A DNA stretch of 64,000 bases from Acetivibrio straminisolvens JCM 21531 (GCF_000521465.1 NZ_BAVR01000006.1:1-64000), one strand, 5' to 3'; positions 1 through 13,838 are shown, counted from the first letter of the stretch. Translations and numbers: made by a program. The notes: generated by a model from the letters alone, not told the origin.

Positions 1-174
1 CGCTGCATAAAGTTTTACATTTTACTGCACAAGTCAAATCCTATAAGTTAAAATATAGCGGAATATAATATATTTTCATTATTTTTTAAGACGTAAACTT
101 CTAAAGATTTTTTACTGTGTTTAGTAAGTATTAATTTTAAAAATATAAATAATTTTAAGTTTGGGGGTACAAAA

Positions 175-3100
175 ATGCTAAACAAAAGCTTGAGGTCAAA
201 CTTAGCAATTCTATTGGTTTTTGTTATGGTATTTGGGCAAGTTGTGCAGGTACTCGCAATTGATGAAGCATCTGATGCGGGAAATGGCATTTTAAGCCCT
301 GTATCTATTGAAAATCCAATGGAAACACAAATAAAAAATGATAATGATGGGGCAACAGAAAAAAAGGACAAGGTAGGTGAGGATAATACTGCAACTAATA
401 GTACGTTGTCGCCACAGGATGGTGAGTTAATCAATGAATTCGATGAAGGAAAGGGGGGAGTTTCAGTAACGGAAAAAACCTATGAAGAAGATTACGGGAC
501 TGGTAATATAGTGATTTTTAGTTTGGCAGACGATGAGAGTTATATGTTTGAAGACCAAAGCAGTAAAGCGTTTACATCCATATCAACAAGAGGATATCAT
601 AGTCTGCAGGTACGTAGTGACGGAGCAATATATGCATGGGGGCGCAATAACTATGGTCAGTTGGGTGACGGAACAAATACCGACAGGACTGTGGCTGTTC
701 AGGTAAAAGACATTCAAGATGTAGTGGCAGTTGCAGCAGGAGAAAGCCATAGTCTGGCATTAAGAAACGATGGAAAGGTATTTGGCTGGGGCTATAATTG
801 GTATGGAGAATTGGGAGACGGAAGCACAACCAGAAAGAATAAGCCGGTACAAGTAGAGGAATTGAGTGACGTGACAGCCATAGCCGCAGGAAGCAATCAC
901 AGCCTGGCGCTAAGAAGTGACGGGACGGTATTTGTTTGGGGTGATAACACCTATGGACAGTTGGGAGACGGAAGCACAAAAAATAGCAGCAAACCGGTAC
1001 AGATAGATGAACTAACCGATGTAATAGGCATAGCGGCAGGGGGATACCATAGTCTTGCATTAAGAAGTGACGGAACGGTATTTGCATGGGGCTATAATAA
1101 TTATGGCCAGTTGGGAGACGGAAGCACGACAGACAGTAGCAAGCCGGTACAGGTAGAAGGGTTGACTGATGTAATAGGTATTGCGGCGGGAGAATACCAT
1201 AGCCTGGCGCTAAGAAGTGACGGAACGGTATTCGCGTGGGGTCATAATAGTTATGGCCAGTTGGGAGACGGAAGCACAACGAGAAGCAACAAGCCGGTAC
1301 AGGTTAAAGGATTAACCGATGTAACAGGCATAGCAGCAGGAGAATTTCATAGTCTGGCGTTAATAAGCGACGGAACGGTATTCGCGTGGGGAAATAACGA
1401 CTATGGCCAGTTGGGAGACGGAAGCACAACGAGGAGCAGCAAGCCGGTACAGGTAGAGGGATTGGCCGATGTAATAGGCATGGCGGCAGGAGGATACCAC
1501 AATCTAGCATTAAAAAGTGATGAAACAGTGTGGGTGTGGGGCAGAAACAACTATGGCCAGTTGGGAGACGGAACAAAGGAGACAAGAAAAACTCCGGTAC
1601 TCTCAAAAGATATACACAAGCCGACAAAGCCGGAAAATCTTTCAGCTGCCGTGGAAGAAGACGGTATTGTACTCAGTTGGAAAGCATCGACGGATGGAGA
1701 TGTTGTGGCAGGATATGAGATATACCGGGACGGAAAAATGATTGCAACGGTAAAGGATACTGTTTATAAAGACAACGATGTAGAGCCGGATAAGACTCAT
1801 GTTTATAAAGTAATGGCATATGACTCTTCAGGGAATAAATCGGAAGAAGAGAGCGTTATAATAAATGATAATGAACCACCGTCTATACCGCGGAATTTAA
1901 AAGTGGTTTCCCAAACCGTTACAACAGTTTCTCTAAAATGGGATGCTTCTACCGATAATGTATGGGTAGAAGGTTATGAGATATATAGAAATGGAGAAAA
2001 AGTCGGTGAGGCAAACCAAACAAGCTTTGATGATTTGACAGTGCCCCACAATTCAACACATACATATACCGTAAAGGCATATGATAAGTCCAAAAACTAT
2101 TCAAATGAGAGTGATTCGATAAGTGTAACTACCGGTACATTAAAATCAGTACCGTTGGCAGCAGGCCAGGACCATAGCTTGCAAATTTTCAAAGACGGAA
2201 CAATATATGCATGGGGGCGCAATAACTACGGACAGCTGGGTGATGGGACAAATACCGATAGGACTGTGGCTGTCCAGGTAAAAGACATGCAAAATGCAGT
2301 GGCGGTTGCATCAGCAGGAGCTTATAGTCTGGCATTAAGAAACGATGGAACTGTGTGGGGCTGGGGCTATAATTGGCGTGGAGAGTTAGGAGACGGAAGC
2401 ACAACTCACAAGAATATACCGGTACAGGCAAAGGAATTAAATGACATAATTGCCATAGCAGCAGGAGGCAACCATGGCTTGGCATTAAGAAGCGACGGAA
2501 CGGTATTTGCATGGGGATATAATCATCGTGGACAGTTGGGGGACGGAAGCACAAGGGATAGTATCAAACCGGTACAGGTAGAGGAGCTAACCAATGTAAT
2601 AGCTATAGCGGCAGGAAAATCCCATAGCCTGGCGTTAAGAAGCGACGGGACGGTATTTGCATGGGGGTATAATTATTACGGACAGTTGGGAGACGGAAGC
2701 AGAACGGATAGTAGCAAACCGGTACAGGTAAAGGAATTGAGTGATGTGATAGCTATAGCGGCAGGAGCATACCATAGTCTGGCATTAAGAAGCGATGGAA
2801 CGGTATTCGCTTGGGGTCATAACGGGGATGGACAATTGGGAGACGGAAGCAGAACGGATAGAAACAAACCGGTACAGGTAAAGGAATTAAGTGATGTAAT
2901 AGCTATAGCGGCGGGAGCATACCATAGTCTGGCATTAAGAAGTGACGGAACAGTATTTGCGTGGGGAGATAATTATTATGGACAGTTGGGAGACGGAAGC
3001 ACGACAGACAGCAATAAACCGGTAAAGGTAAAGAATTTGAATGATGTCATTGCTGTAAGTGCAGGAGATTACCATAGTTTAGCGATAAAAACCGACAATT

Positions 3101-6100
3101 CGCTGTGGGCGTGGGGAATGAATAGTTATGGACAACTTGGGGACGGGACAAAAGTTCAGAGGAATACACCTGTACTTTCACAAGATACGAACGCTCCTAC
3201 AGTTCCGGCAAACTTGGTTGCAAGGTCAACCGATACGGAGGTGTCTTTGACATGGACAGCTTCGGAGGACGGCACGGAAATTGAATACATTGTATATCGA
3301 AACGGCAGTATATTGGCAACTGTTTCGGAAACAGAATATAAAGATACCGACATAATACCGGGGGAAATATATGTTTATTGCGTAAGGGCAGTTGATGCAT
3401 TCGGCAACATATCGGAGCCCAGCAATGAGGTTGTTAACGATACCGAACTGCCGACAGCACCGACAAACATTACTGCAGTTTCAAAAACCGTAACAAGCAT
3501 TACTCTTAGTTGGGAGGCTTCAACAGACAATGTTGAGGTTAAGGGTTATGAAATATATAGAGACGGTGAGCTTTTGGCAACAGTGATACCACAAGCTATA
3601 CGGACGCAGGATTGAATCCCGGCACCGTTTACGAATATACAATTAGAGCATTTGACACAGGATACAATTACTCGCTTCAATCCGAAAAATTAAGCGAAGC
3701 CACTTATAAGGACGAAACAGCACCGACAGTGCCGCAGAACTTAAGACTTTATGATGGAAGCGATACGTTCTTTGCCCTCAGATGGAACGCATCCACAGAT
3801 GATGCATGGGTGGAAGGATACGAAATATACCGTGACGGAGTTAAGCTGGGAGAGGTAAAGGGCAACTATACATATTATGAAGACAAAACTATAGAGACAG
3901 GTGTTACATACGTTTATACCGTAAGAGCGTTTGACTCATCGGGTAATGTATCCTTGGAAAGTGAACCTCTTAAAGTGGCAGATGATTATGGAAATACTTT
4001 TAATACAGCTGCAGTTATACAAGCCGGAAGTGAGGTTTCCGGAACATCAATTTACACTTACGATCGTGATTATTTCAGTTTTACCGCACCCGCTGACGGT
4101 TTGTATACCATAATATGCAAAGGCAGTTTTAACACCAGTTACAAGTATTTGTATTTGTATGATGAAAATAAAAAAACGATTGGTTATCACAGCACAATAT
4201 ATAACAATGATTTAAAAATTGAACAAAGGCTTTCGGCAAATAAAACCTATTATATAGAAGTTTATTTTGGTTCAACGGGTTCGTATTCTTTGAAAGTTGT
4301 TTTGCCATCTGACACTGAAAGCCCGACGGCTTCCGAATTGAAGGTGGTTTCCGCGACAGAAACTACCGTTACCCTTGGATGGTCAGGTTCTACGGATAAT
4401 GTCGGAGTTGCAGGGTACAGAATATATAGGGACGGTGAAGAGATAAGAGATATTAAAAATTCGGACGGTGAGATGAAATATACCGATACCGGTTTGATGC
4501 CGGGACAGACGTATAAGTATGTCGTTAAAGCATATGATTCGTCACAAAACGTTTCAGAGGCAAGCAATGAAGTGACTGTAACAACTAAAGCAGATACAGA
4601 GCCTCCATCCGTACCGAAAGGCTTGCGCATAACTAATAAAACAGCCACTTCCATTACTTTTAGCTGGGAAGAGTCTACCGATAATGCATGGGTGACCGGA
4701 TATGAAATCTATAAAGACGGTAAATTGATTGATACTACGGATAAAAATACCTATACCGACAGTTTTAAAGCTTCAACAACAAGCTACTATTATACGGTAA
4801 GGGCTTATGACGTATCCGGCAATAAATCGGATGAAAGCGAGACTGTATTGTGTGATAATACTCCTCCACAGACAGTAAAAAATATAAAAGCCGTATCAAA
4901 GACTGCTTCGACAATTGACTTGATATGGGATGTACCTCAGGACAATGCCGGCGTAAGCAATATCATATTTACAGAGACGGCAAAATGATAGGAACTTCAC
5001 CTGCTTCAAGCTTTACGGATACTTCATTGAAGCCTGAAAGGGAATATACTTATAAAATAAGGGCTGTTGATATATTTGGAAATGTTTCGGAACCAGGAGA
5101 AGCAGAGTGTAGGGTAACGACAGAAGCTGACACATTGCCACCTTCCGTACCTCTTAACTTGGGATTGGTATCCAATTCTCCAACCAGTGTTACTCTGGCT
5201 TGGACTGCTTCAACTGACGATGTTTTGGTGGCAGGATATTATATATATCGTGACGGAAAGCTGATTGGCACAACCATTTATACTAACTATACCGACACTA
5301 CTTTGACAGAAACCGAAAATCATGTTTATACGGTCAGAGCTTTTGATGAAACGGGAAATGTTTCGGAGGACAGCAAGGCTGTAGTGCTGGATAGAATTGC
5401 ACCTTCAAAACCGCAAAATTTAATTTTGGTGGCACGGGGAACAAATGTAATCAGCATTGCATGGGATGCTTCAACGGACAATGTCGGAGTGACGGAATAT
5501 ATTGTATACAGGGACGGAAAAGAAGTGGGAACAACCGTCGAGCCGCGCTTTACGGATACAGGGCTTGAGCTTAATGTGACTTATTCTTACAAGGTTTTGG
5601 CCCGGGATTCGTCAAAGAATGTATCGGATGTCAGTGAAAGCATAGAAGTTACTACCACCACTGACAATATTCTGCCTTCTGCTCCATCAGGATTAAGAAT
5701 GGAAGCGAGAACGGGTTCGAGCATAACGATTGTATGGACTGCTTCATCAGATAACACCGGAGTGGCAGGATATGAGATATTTAGAGACGGACAAAAGGTT
5801 GGTACGTCGCCAACAGCGTCCTACACCGATACCGAACTTACAGCCGGCAAAAATTACACTTATACGGTAAGAGCTTTCGATGCTTCAAATAATATTTCGG
5901 AAGAGAGCGCTTCCTTTAGTGCGGCTCCTTTAAATCCCGAGATTGTCAGGGTAAGTCCTCAGGATATGGATATATTGGGAGGAGCCGAGAGTAAGGAGCT
6001 AAGGGTGTACTTTACCACGAGCGGTAAGAGATGGGTTGAAAAAGCAAAATTTGAGTATTCAGCAGACGGAATCAATTGGGTAACAATTACCGGAAACATA

Positions 6101-9100
6101 GCCGGTCCTTTTGAGGCGGATTCCTCAACATGGTATTATTCCGTCTTGTGGGATATAAGACCGTTGAAAACGGGTAAATACAATGTTCGTTATTCGGTAT
6201 ATGATGCTGCAGGAGTAGCCAGCAGTGTGACAGTAACTTATGATATTGACAGAGATGTACCTTCGGCACCTCAAAACCTTAAGGCTGAGTCGGTAAACGG
6301 ACAGGTGGAATTGACCTGGGAGTGTCCGAAAGAAGCTGATGTTGAAGGTTACAGGATATACCGCTCTGCCGGTGATTCGGAAAAGTTTTTACCGATAGAA
6401 GAGGTTATAGGGCGTACTGTAAGTGCCTATACGGATATTTCGGTCAAAAACGAAGAAGTATATTACTATAGAGTCACAGCTTTTGACAGATTCAAGCAGG
6501 AAAGTCAATCGTCCAATATTGTTTCTGTAAAGGCTTTAGGAGGGGACAGTGTAAGTCCTGTTGTATATTCAATAAAGCCGGAAAGCGGCAAGGCCTTTGG
6601 AGCTAATGCTAATGTGACAGTCGAAGCTGAAGATAATGTTATGGTTTCAGCTATAAAGCTGCAGTATTCTTTGGACGAGGGCAATAATTGGATTGATGTG
6701 GCAACAAAGCTTACCTATGGCACGGGAAGAGCAGAATTTACATGGGATACACCAAATATAAACGGGGAAATTTTAGTCAGAGCTATTGCAATTGACAGGG
6801 CAGGCAATGAAAGCGATGGAAGCCTGACTCGCACATACACTATAGATAGACAGGGGCCTGCAAAGGTTGAAGGAGTCAGTGCCGAAGAATATGCAAACAG
6901 TGTTGTGCTGCGGTGGAATATGGTGCCTGACAAGGATTTTGCATATTTTGAGGTGGAGCGTAAGAATACTCAAAACGGAGAGTTTAAAAGTGCAGGCAAA
7001 GTAGAAAACAAACTTGGTATGCAAGTTACAGGACTTGATTATGATTCTACATACTGGTTTAGAGTAGTGGCTTATGATATTTACGGAAACAGGGGAACTT
7101 ACTCCGATGAAATAGAAGTGAACATTTCATCGGATAAAGTACCTCCATACATATCAAAAATAGGACCGAATCCGGGATGTTACAATGATGTAATTCATCT
7201 TTATGCACGGGCAAATGACAATGGCGGCATAAAGGCAATTATTTTCCAGATATCTCCCGATATGAATGAGTGGAGCGATGTTACGGTAATTGAACTGGAC
7301 GGTAAATCGAAAGATGTCACTGTTAATTATGACATGGATGTTTCAGAGCTTGAAGAAGGAAATTACTACGTTAGAGCCATTGCAACAGACAAGGCGGGAA
7401 ATACGACTCAGAATACTACAATCGTAGAATACATTGTGGACCGTACTGCTCCAAAAAAGCCTGAAAATATGAAAGTTGAAGCAGGTTATTCATACATAAC
7501 GCTTTCTTGGGATATACCTTTAGATGACGACTTTGCATATTGCAGAGTATATAAAAGCACTAGTGAAGCCGGACCGTATACAGCTATCAAAGAAGTTTAC
7601 CAGGCTAACTATAATGACAGGGGTGTAAAATACACTGACCATGATGTAATGCAGAATATTTCGTACTACTATAAAGTAACGGCAGTCGATATGGCAGGAA
7701 ATGAGGGTTTGCCGTCAGAAGTAGTGACTTGTAACCTCCTGAACTATGAAAAAGATACGGAGAACCCCAAAATTCTTGCCATGTCACCTGCAGAAGGAAC
7801 CATGCTTCCGGCAAATCCGTATATTAGCGTACTGGCAGAGGATAATTATAAGGTGGCAAAGGTTACCCTAAAGTACAAAAAAGAAGGAGACAGTGTATGG
7901 ACTGTCATTGATGAGAAAAATATTGGAAAATACAGAGAAATAGTGCGTTTTGATTGGGATACCTTCAGTTTGTCCGACGGAAAGTATATTTTGCAAGCTG
8001 TGGCTATAGACGAAGCAGGTAATGTAAGTGACGCTTTTGAGGTTACATATGAGCTAAATGTACTTCCTCCGCAAGCTCCGGTGCTTGTTGCAACTCCCGG
8101 GGATTTCAAAGTGGATTTGTCATGGACTTGCGGCTTAGAAAGCGACATTGCAGGATTTGTGATATACCGCAGTTTAGTGCCGGGCAGTATGGATGACTAT
8201 GTATGCATAAATCAATCAAAAGAAAAGTCGTATGTTGATGATAAAGTTGAATACGGCAAAACCTATTACTATATGGTTAAAGCGTAGATATCAGAGGTAA
8301 CTACAGCTGGAGCAATGAAGTGGAAGCTGCACCGACGGGGGTTGACACAATTGCGCCGGTGGCTGTTGCAGGCGATGAACAGATTGTCATTTTAGGCATG
8401 GAAGTTGAATTTGACGCAAGCCGTTCATATGACAATGACCGCATTGAAAGATATGAATGGGATTTTGGAAACGGAAATACTGCAAATACGGCAAGAGCTG
8501 CACATACTTATAAAGAGAAAGGAAAGTATATTGTAACTCTTACTGTTTATGACCCGACAGGAAATAAAGCAAGTAGTACAACGACAGTGTATGTGGCATC
8601 AAATGATGAGTCATGCGGACTCGAGGTGAAGATTGTTGACGAAGCGGGAGGCAATCCTGTAGAGGGAGCACAGGTTCTGGTTCGATTGGCGGACAATTCG
8701 ACTAAAGAATTTACTTCAAACAGTAAGGGAATTGTTAAAATGGCCGGGGGAGAAGGAGAATATAAGATATTCGTTTATAAAAACGGTTATAGTGCAGCTT
8801 ACAATGAAGTTTTACTTGAAAAAGGAAAGCTGGTACAGCTTGAGATTCCAATCAAGAAGGCTGAAATTGTTACCGGAGAATTAAAAGTTGAAAGAATGAC
8901 ATTGGATGAGATCGTTAATGCGGGAATTGATGTGCACGATCCTGAAAATCAATGGGTTTATGAATGCAATATTGTTCTGGGCTTTAGAAAAGTAAAATAC
9001 GTAGTAAACGGAAGTGGCCGTATATTGTTCGGAGGCGAGGACTCATCCTGGGGTCATTCTTACGGGGATTATGTAATATATCCAAAGGTAGTACCATGCC

Positions 9101-12100
9101 CTAATCACCCTGAGGTACCGCCAACTGTTTACTATCTAATAATCCCTGCAAAAGCAAGTTGGCTCAAGGAATTCTTTGAGGTTAGCCTGGTTATGCAAAA
9201 TACTGCTGAGGAAGGAACGCCATTTGAAATTACAAATTCTACGGCGGAGTTGAAAGTGCCCGAAGGCTTGACATTTATGCCGTCAGTCTACTCTTCAAGC
9301 ACTAAAGTAGAGATGGATACCATTTCTCCCGGGGAAACAAAAGAGGCTAAATGGGTATTAAGGGGAGATATAAAAGGGGAGTACACCCTTCAGGCTGAAT
9401 TTAACGGAATATTACAGCCTTTTGGAGAACTTATCAATGCGGTTTATACGACGGAAGAACCCGTTAAGGTATGGGGAGATGATGCTCTTGTTATGCGTGT
9501 AAAAGCTGAAGAGTATGCATATAAAGATGAGTTATACTTAGTAGAAGTTGAACTTGAAAATGTATCCGATACGGAGCTCTATAATGTAAGTTTTGAATTT
9601 AAAGAGGGAGTAAATTACAGACTTTCCGACGAACATCCGACATCACAATTGTTTGAGGTAATCAAGCCCGGAGAGAAAAAGACATTTGATATATGGGTGA
9701 TTCCCAATTTTACAGGAAAGCTTGATTTAAGTGAGTCATTCATAGTAAAAACGGGCGGGAATGCAAATATAAAAACAACAATTACTTATATTCCTGTTCG
9801 AAAGGAAGTAATCAGGGTGGAGACCCAAACAAGCTTTGTGGAAATATCAAAAGAAGGCTATTATATCTATAAGGTTATAGCCAATGTAAAAACTTCAAGA
9901 GGCTCTGCGGAAAATGTCAAGGCAAAACTTGAGTTGACGGGAGTTTATGGCGCGGATGATATAGAGATTTTGGGAACGGAAGTACATGATATGGGAAATC
10001 TGACATCCGTTTCGGAAAAGCAAGTTGAATGGAATTTAAGATTTAAACCCGTTTTAGAAACTGCCAATATTAATTTAACGGTTAATGTGGCAAATGATAT
10101 TAAGTTATACGCGACTGCGAACGGCTCAATATCAGTTAAGAAAAATCAGGAAAACGGCGGTGTTGGGTTCAAATATGCTTCGGGTTATGGCGAGGAAGGC
10201 AATATGAAAGATTATACGGCAATATGCTATTATGACGATGATTATTTCTCGAAGCCTTCCAATACGAAGTCGTGGAAGGAAAACTACAATCCAAGCCTTG
10301 CAACAATGTCATTGAATTTGGCAATGGCTGCTTTCCCGAGCAATGCCAGTGACGACAAAACTTGCAATGCCAAAGCTCTGCTGACTGATTTGGGCTTTAA
10401 AGGATTTGAAGCAGATTATCCGGCACCGAGTGTAAATACTATTGGAGTTTTGGCAGCCAATAAAAAAGTAACTTTCGGCAATGACGAGTATACACTTATA
10501 GCTGTCGCCATTAGGAGCAGAAGCTATACAAAAGAATGGGCAAGCAATTTTGAAATAGGCTCTGAAGGGGAGCATGAAGGATTCGGCAAAGCAAAAACCA
10601 AAGTTTTAGAGTTTTTGAAAGATTATATTGAAGAAAAAAATATCACGGGAGATATAAAACTTTGGATAACAGGATATAGCCGAGGTGCCGCTGTAGCAAA
10701 CTTGGTTGCCGGTGAACTGGATAAAGGGTTGCATTCCCTTGGAGAAGCTGTGACTCTACATCCTTCCAACATATACGCATATTGCTTTGAACCTCCTGCC
10801 GGCGTGTTATTGGCACAGACAAATGATGGTTCGGGCTACAAAAACATATTTAATATTGTTAATTCGAACGATATAGTTACCAAACTTGCACCTTCTGCCT
10901 GGGGATTTGGCCGCTATGGTACGGACCTGTATATACCTTCGGCTCTGAATATGAGTTACGGGTATGAAAATGCAAAAGCCAAGATGAAAGAAAAATATGA
11001 GGACATTGAAAGTATTAATAATATTAAAAACGATGACAAATATGACATTGACGGCTTTGCTTGGCCTGGAGTTCAAGAAATATTCTTGGATTATGCAATT
11101 TCGACAATCTCTAAAGTCTTAATAAATCGCAGCGATTATGTAGAAAAATACCAAGAATCTATTATGAATTCTTTGGCTAAAGACGGCAAAGGTAATTTGC
11201 TTGAGCTATTGACTGCTATTCCTTTAGACAAAGAAAATAGGGAAGTTGGTATAGGAATTATCAATACGTTTGGTAAAAACAAAGACAGGATTATGGCAGG
11301 GCATTTCCCTGAGCTGTGTCTTGCGTGGCTGCAGTCAATGGATAAAAATTATACTCAGAATGCCGAAGTAAGCTTGAAAAACGGTATGCTTTACAGAATC
11401 GTAAAAGTTAACTGTCCGGTGGATGTTAATGTATACAACAATTCAGGGGTATTGGTAGCATCCATAAAATCTGACGAACCGCAGAGCATTAACGGAAGTA
11501 CTATTGTTTCGGCCGTGAACGAAGATGGAGAAAAGATTGTTTATATTCCCGCAGATGCCGATTACAGCATAGAAATTATTGCGTCCGACAAAGGCACAGT
11601 TACTTATTCGATAAATGAATTTAGCGGACTTATTGGAGATATTACAAGAATAATCAATTATTACAATATTGGTGTTAAAAAGGGAGACGTATTAAAAGCA
11701 GTGCTTCCTGCATACAGTGAAAACGACTATGAAACAAATGCGGTAAACGGTTCTTCTGCCAATTACACATTAAAGGGAGCAGATGACAAGGCAATTGCAT
11801 CTGATGTGGAACTTAAAGGAAAAGATGCATCCGATGCTTGGTACATGGTTAATGTTCTGCCCAATAATGTCGGTTACGGTATGGTTGCAGGCCAGGGAAT
11901 TCGTTATTTGGGATACTACGCAAAGGTAACGGCGCTTGCATATGACGGGTATAAGTTTGAGGGATGGTATATCGGCGATGAATGTGTATCTACCGACAAG
12001 GATTATCGTTTTTGTGTAACAAAGGACGAAACACTTATTGCCAAGTTTGTCCCCGATAATAAGGAACCGGGCGGTTCAACAGAACCTGGCGGACAGACGG

Positions 12101-13104
12101 AACCCGGTGGAACGACAGAACCCGGTGGCTCAACACAGCCTAATGGCCCGTCAGAACCTTCACAAAATAATGGTGGTAGCGGAAGTGGAAATGTACCCGT
12201 TTTGCCGCCGGAATCCGCATCAAAAAGCAATAATGCGAATATTTCAAAGCTTGCATTTAGTGAAGGTAAAATTACTCCTGACTTTGATAAGAGTAAAATG
12301 GATTATGAGTTGTTGATAGACGAAGGCTTAAAAGAAATACGTATAACTGTGGATTTGGAAGACGAAAAAGCAAGCATGACAATTCAAAATGTAAAAGTAG
12401 ACGGAGATGTTAAGGAGCATACATTGAAGTTATCTGACAAGCAAGAAAGTATAGTAATTAAAGTAACTGCCGAAGACGGTACCAATAAGACATATACTGT
12501 AAAGTTGGTTCGTTATGTCACTGAAACTGAACCTGAAATACCGGGTGCGCATGTTACGGACATTGACGGACATTGGGCGAAAGAAAGTATTGTTGCACTA
12601 ATCCGGAGAGGTATATTGGCCGGATACACAGATAATACTTTCAGACCGGATAATAAGATAACAAGGGCTGAGGCGGCTGTCCTGCTGGTAAAACTTTTTG
12701 AAATTAAGCCTAAGGAAGATAAAAAGCTCATGTTCAGTGATGAAGAGCAGATTCCGGAATGGGCATATCCGTATATAGCCGCGGCAGTCGAACACGGTTG
12801 GATTAAAGGATATACCGACAATACGTTTAAACCGTCGAACTATATTACAAGACAAGAGTTTGCGGCTATGTTTGTAAAAGCAATGGGCTATGATAATTTG
12901 GAAGCTAAAGCTACCGGCTTTGCGGATGACAGTGAGATAGGGTCTTGGGCAAAAGGCTATGTGGCAAAAGCAGTTGAGCTTTCGCTTATCTCGGGTTATC
13001 CTGACAATACTTTCAGGGGTAACGGTAATATAACAAGGGCGGAAGCATCCGCAATTGCTAAAAAGTATCTAGATATAGCTGAGACAGCAAAGGGCGCTGA
13101 CTAA
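175..13104 (+). CDS. Giant S-layer-anchored protein: two RCC1 propellers, FN3 array, PKD, lipase-like domain, three SLH modules (three frameshifts)
   Basis: About 4310 aa once three single-base deletions are repaired, near 3591 (aa to a), 4960 (aaa to aa) and 8286 (gg to g); each repair restores an FN3 domain. Order by approximate residue: signal peptide 1-29 (cleavage after VLA), acidic linker to 133, seven RCC1 repeats 134-480, two FN3, seven RCC1 repeats 659-1004, FN3 domains, a PPC-like domain 1271-1379, more FN3 alternating with Ig-like units to about 2717, PKD 2724-2812, a carboxypeptidase-regulatory-like fold 2816-2896, a beta-rich region, lipase-like domain 3336-3722 with GYSRG, an InlB-type repeat, a Gly/Pro linker, a cadherin-like sandwich 4014-4116, and three SLH modules 4122-4304. 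The SLH modules imply binding to the secondary cell-wall polymer, with the propellers displayed outside. The start has GGGGG seven bases upstream of ATG. Substrate unknown; the lipase activity is predicted only. Confidence 0.9.
575..1615 (+). repeat. First RCC1 block, seven tandem blades
   Basis: Seven units of about 50 codons, each carrying a variant of YGQLGDG followed by a conserved SLALRSDGTVFAWG-type strand. Neighbouring units are close to identical at the DNA level. Seven units is the number needed to close one RCC1 beta-propeller. Confidence 0.9.
2150..3185 (+). repeat. Second RCC1 block, seven tandem blades
   Basis: Again seven blades. Its first blade shares the stretch from IYAWGRNNYGQLGDG into TNTDRTVAVQVKD with the first blade of block one, and both blocks end in a shorter blade followed by TPVLS and an FN3 domain. 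This points to duplication of a whole propeller-plus-FN3 cassette. Confidence 0.9.
12064..12135 (+). repeat. Short EPGG-type repeat linker
   Basis: Tandem copies of a 15-18 base unit encoding EPGG(S/Q/T)T, such as EPGGSTEPGGQTEPGG. It forms a flexible Gly/Pro linker between the InlB-like repeat and the cadherin-like domain of the giant surface protein. Confidence 0.75.
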
Positions 13105-13218
13105 GAGATAAAAAGACGAAGTGGAATATTTAATGAGGTAAGGGGAGTAAAAACGGGTTAACGTGACTTCATAAGAAAGAGAAAAGTAAGTGGTAAGATG
13201 AGTTGCACAAGTTATAAT

Positions 13219-13242
13219 GGGCTGTGAGTACAGCCCTTTTTT
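13219..13242 (+). terminator. Rho-independent terminator of the giant surface gene
   Basis: Perfect 7-bp stem GGGCTGT/ACAGCCC with a 4-base loop, followed directly by six T. It lies about 115 bases after the stop codon. Confidence 0.85.
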
Positions 13243-13385
13243 CTTCTTTAACGGGAAGCAACATAAGGTTTGAAGACAAATCCACACAGTAGCATTAATT
13301 ATAATTACTTACTTTAAATAAAAAGTAAGGAATATAATTTTGGTTTGACAATGGACAAAATGACAGCATTGGTAATATTGCTTTT

Positions 13386-13838
13386 TCATAAAATCAAATA
13401 AACAATACTATATAAACCGACTATCAAAAATACCACTCCGATGAACAAAGAGAACCAATCGGTTTTCCTTTTTACTTTTTTTTCTTCTGTTTTTTTATCT
13501 TTAAAAAATACAGTTTCAATGTTATTGTTTTCATTTAAAGTGATATCAACTTCCATTCCTTCATAGATATTAAAATCCATATTTATTGTCGGATAGGAAA
13601 AAGCATTTATAGGAATTTTTCCTTGGCGTTTCTTTCCTTTTACATAATAATCAACGGTGATTATTTGTGAGTTTTCATCAATATTACTGATTACTCCGCT
13701 GTGTAAATTAAAAAATTTATAAAAATCAAATTTCATAATAAACTTGCGAAGAGGCTTAGTCAAATCAATATCAAGTGCATAACAAATAAAAAAGATGCCA
13801 AATATTATGGTGGATGTTACACCAAAAAAAATATTCAT
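13386..13838 (-). CDS. Small two-TM membrane protein of unknown function
   Basis: 150 aa. A hydrophobic helix at residues 1-23 and another at about 128-150 flank a soluble, beta-rich middle (about 45-110) and a lysine-rich stretch (KKTEEKKVKRK) before the second helix. The middle could be a small OB- or NfeD-like barrel (VISNIDENSQIITVDYYVKG), but I cannot assign it. The start is well supported by AGGAGGAG upstream of ATG. It stands alone, divergent from the LspA-like gene. No function assigned. Confidence 0.7.
   Translation of the reverse strand: MNIFFGVTSTIIFGIFFICYALDIDLTKPLRKFIMKFDFYKFFNLHSGVISNIDENSQIITVDYYVKGKKRQGKIPINAFSYPTINMDFNIYEGMEVDITLNENNNIETVFFKDKKTEEKKVKRKTDWFSLFIGVVFLIVGLYSIVYLIL

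Noticed and set aside
572-2554. Several long minus-strand ORFs (572-1279, 1304-1627, 2189-2554) opposite the RCC1 repeats
   Set aside because: They mirror the repeat period, have no ribosome site, and consist of repeated Cys/Leu/Pro strings; they are shadows of the repeats.
575-3185. Regular DNA repeats resembling a CRISPR array
   Set aside because: Period is about 150 bases, units are in frame and encode RCC1 blades, and there are no unique spacers.
3612-8287. Separate short genes or pseudogenes at 3612-4988 and 4925-8287
   Set aside because: The frames join through single missing bases inside FN3 domains and lack their own ribosome sites; they are one gene.
12003-12316. Overlapping ORFs on both strands at the EPGG linker
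   Set aside because: They arise from the low-complexity linker in other frames.
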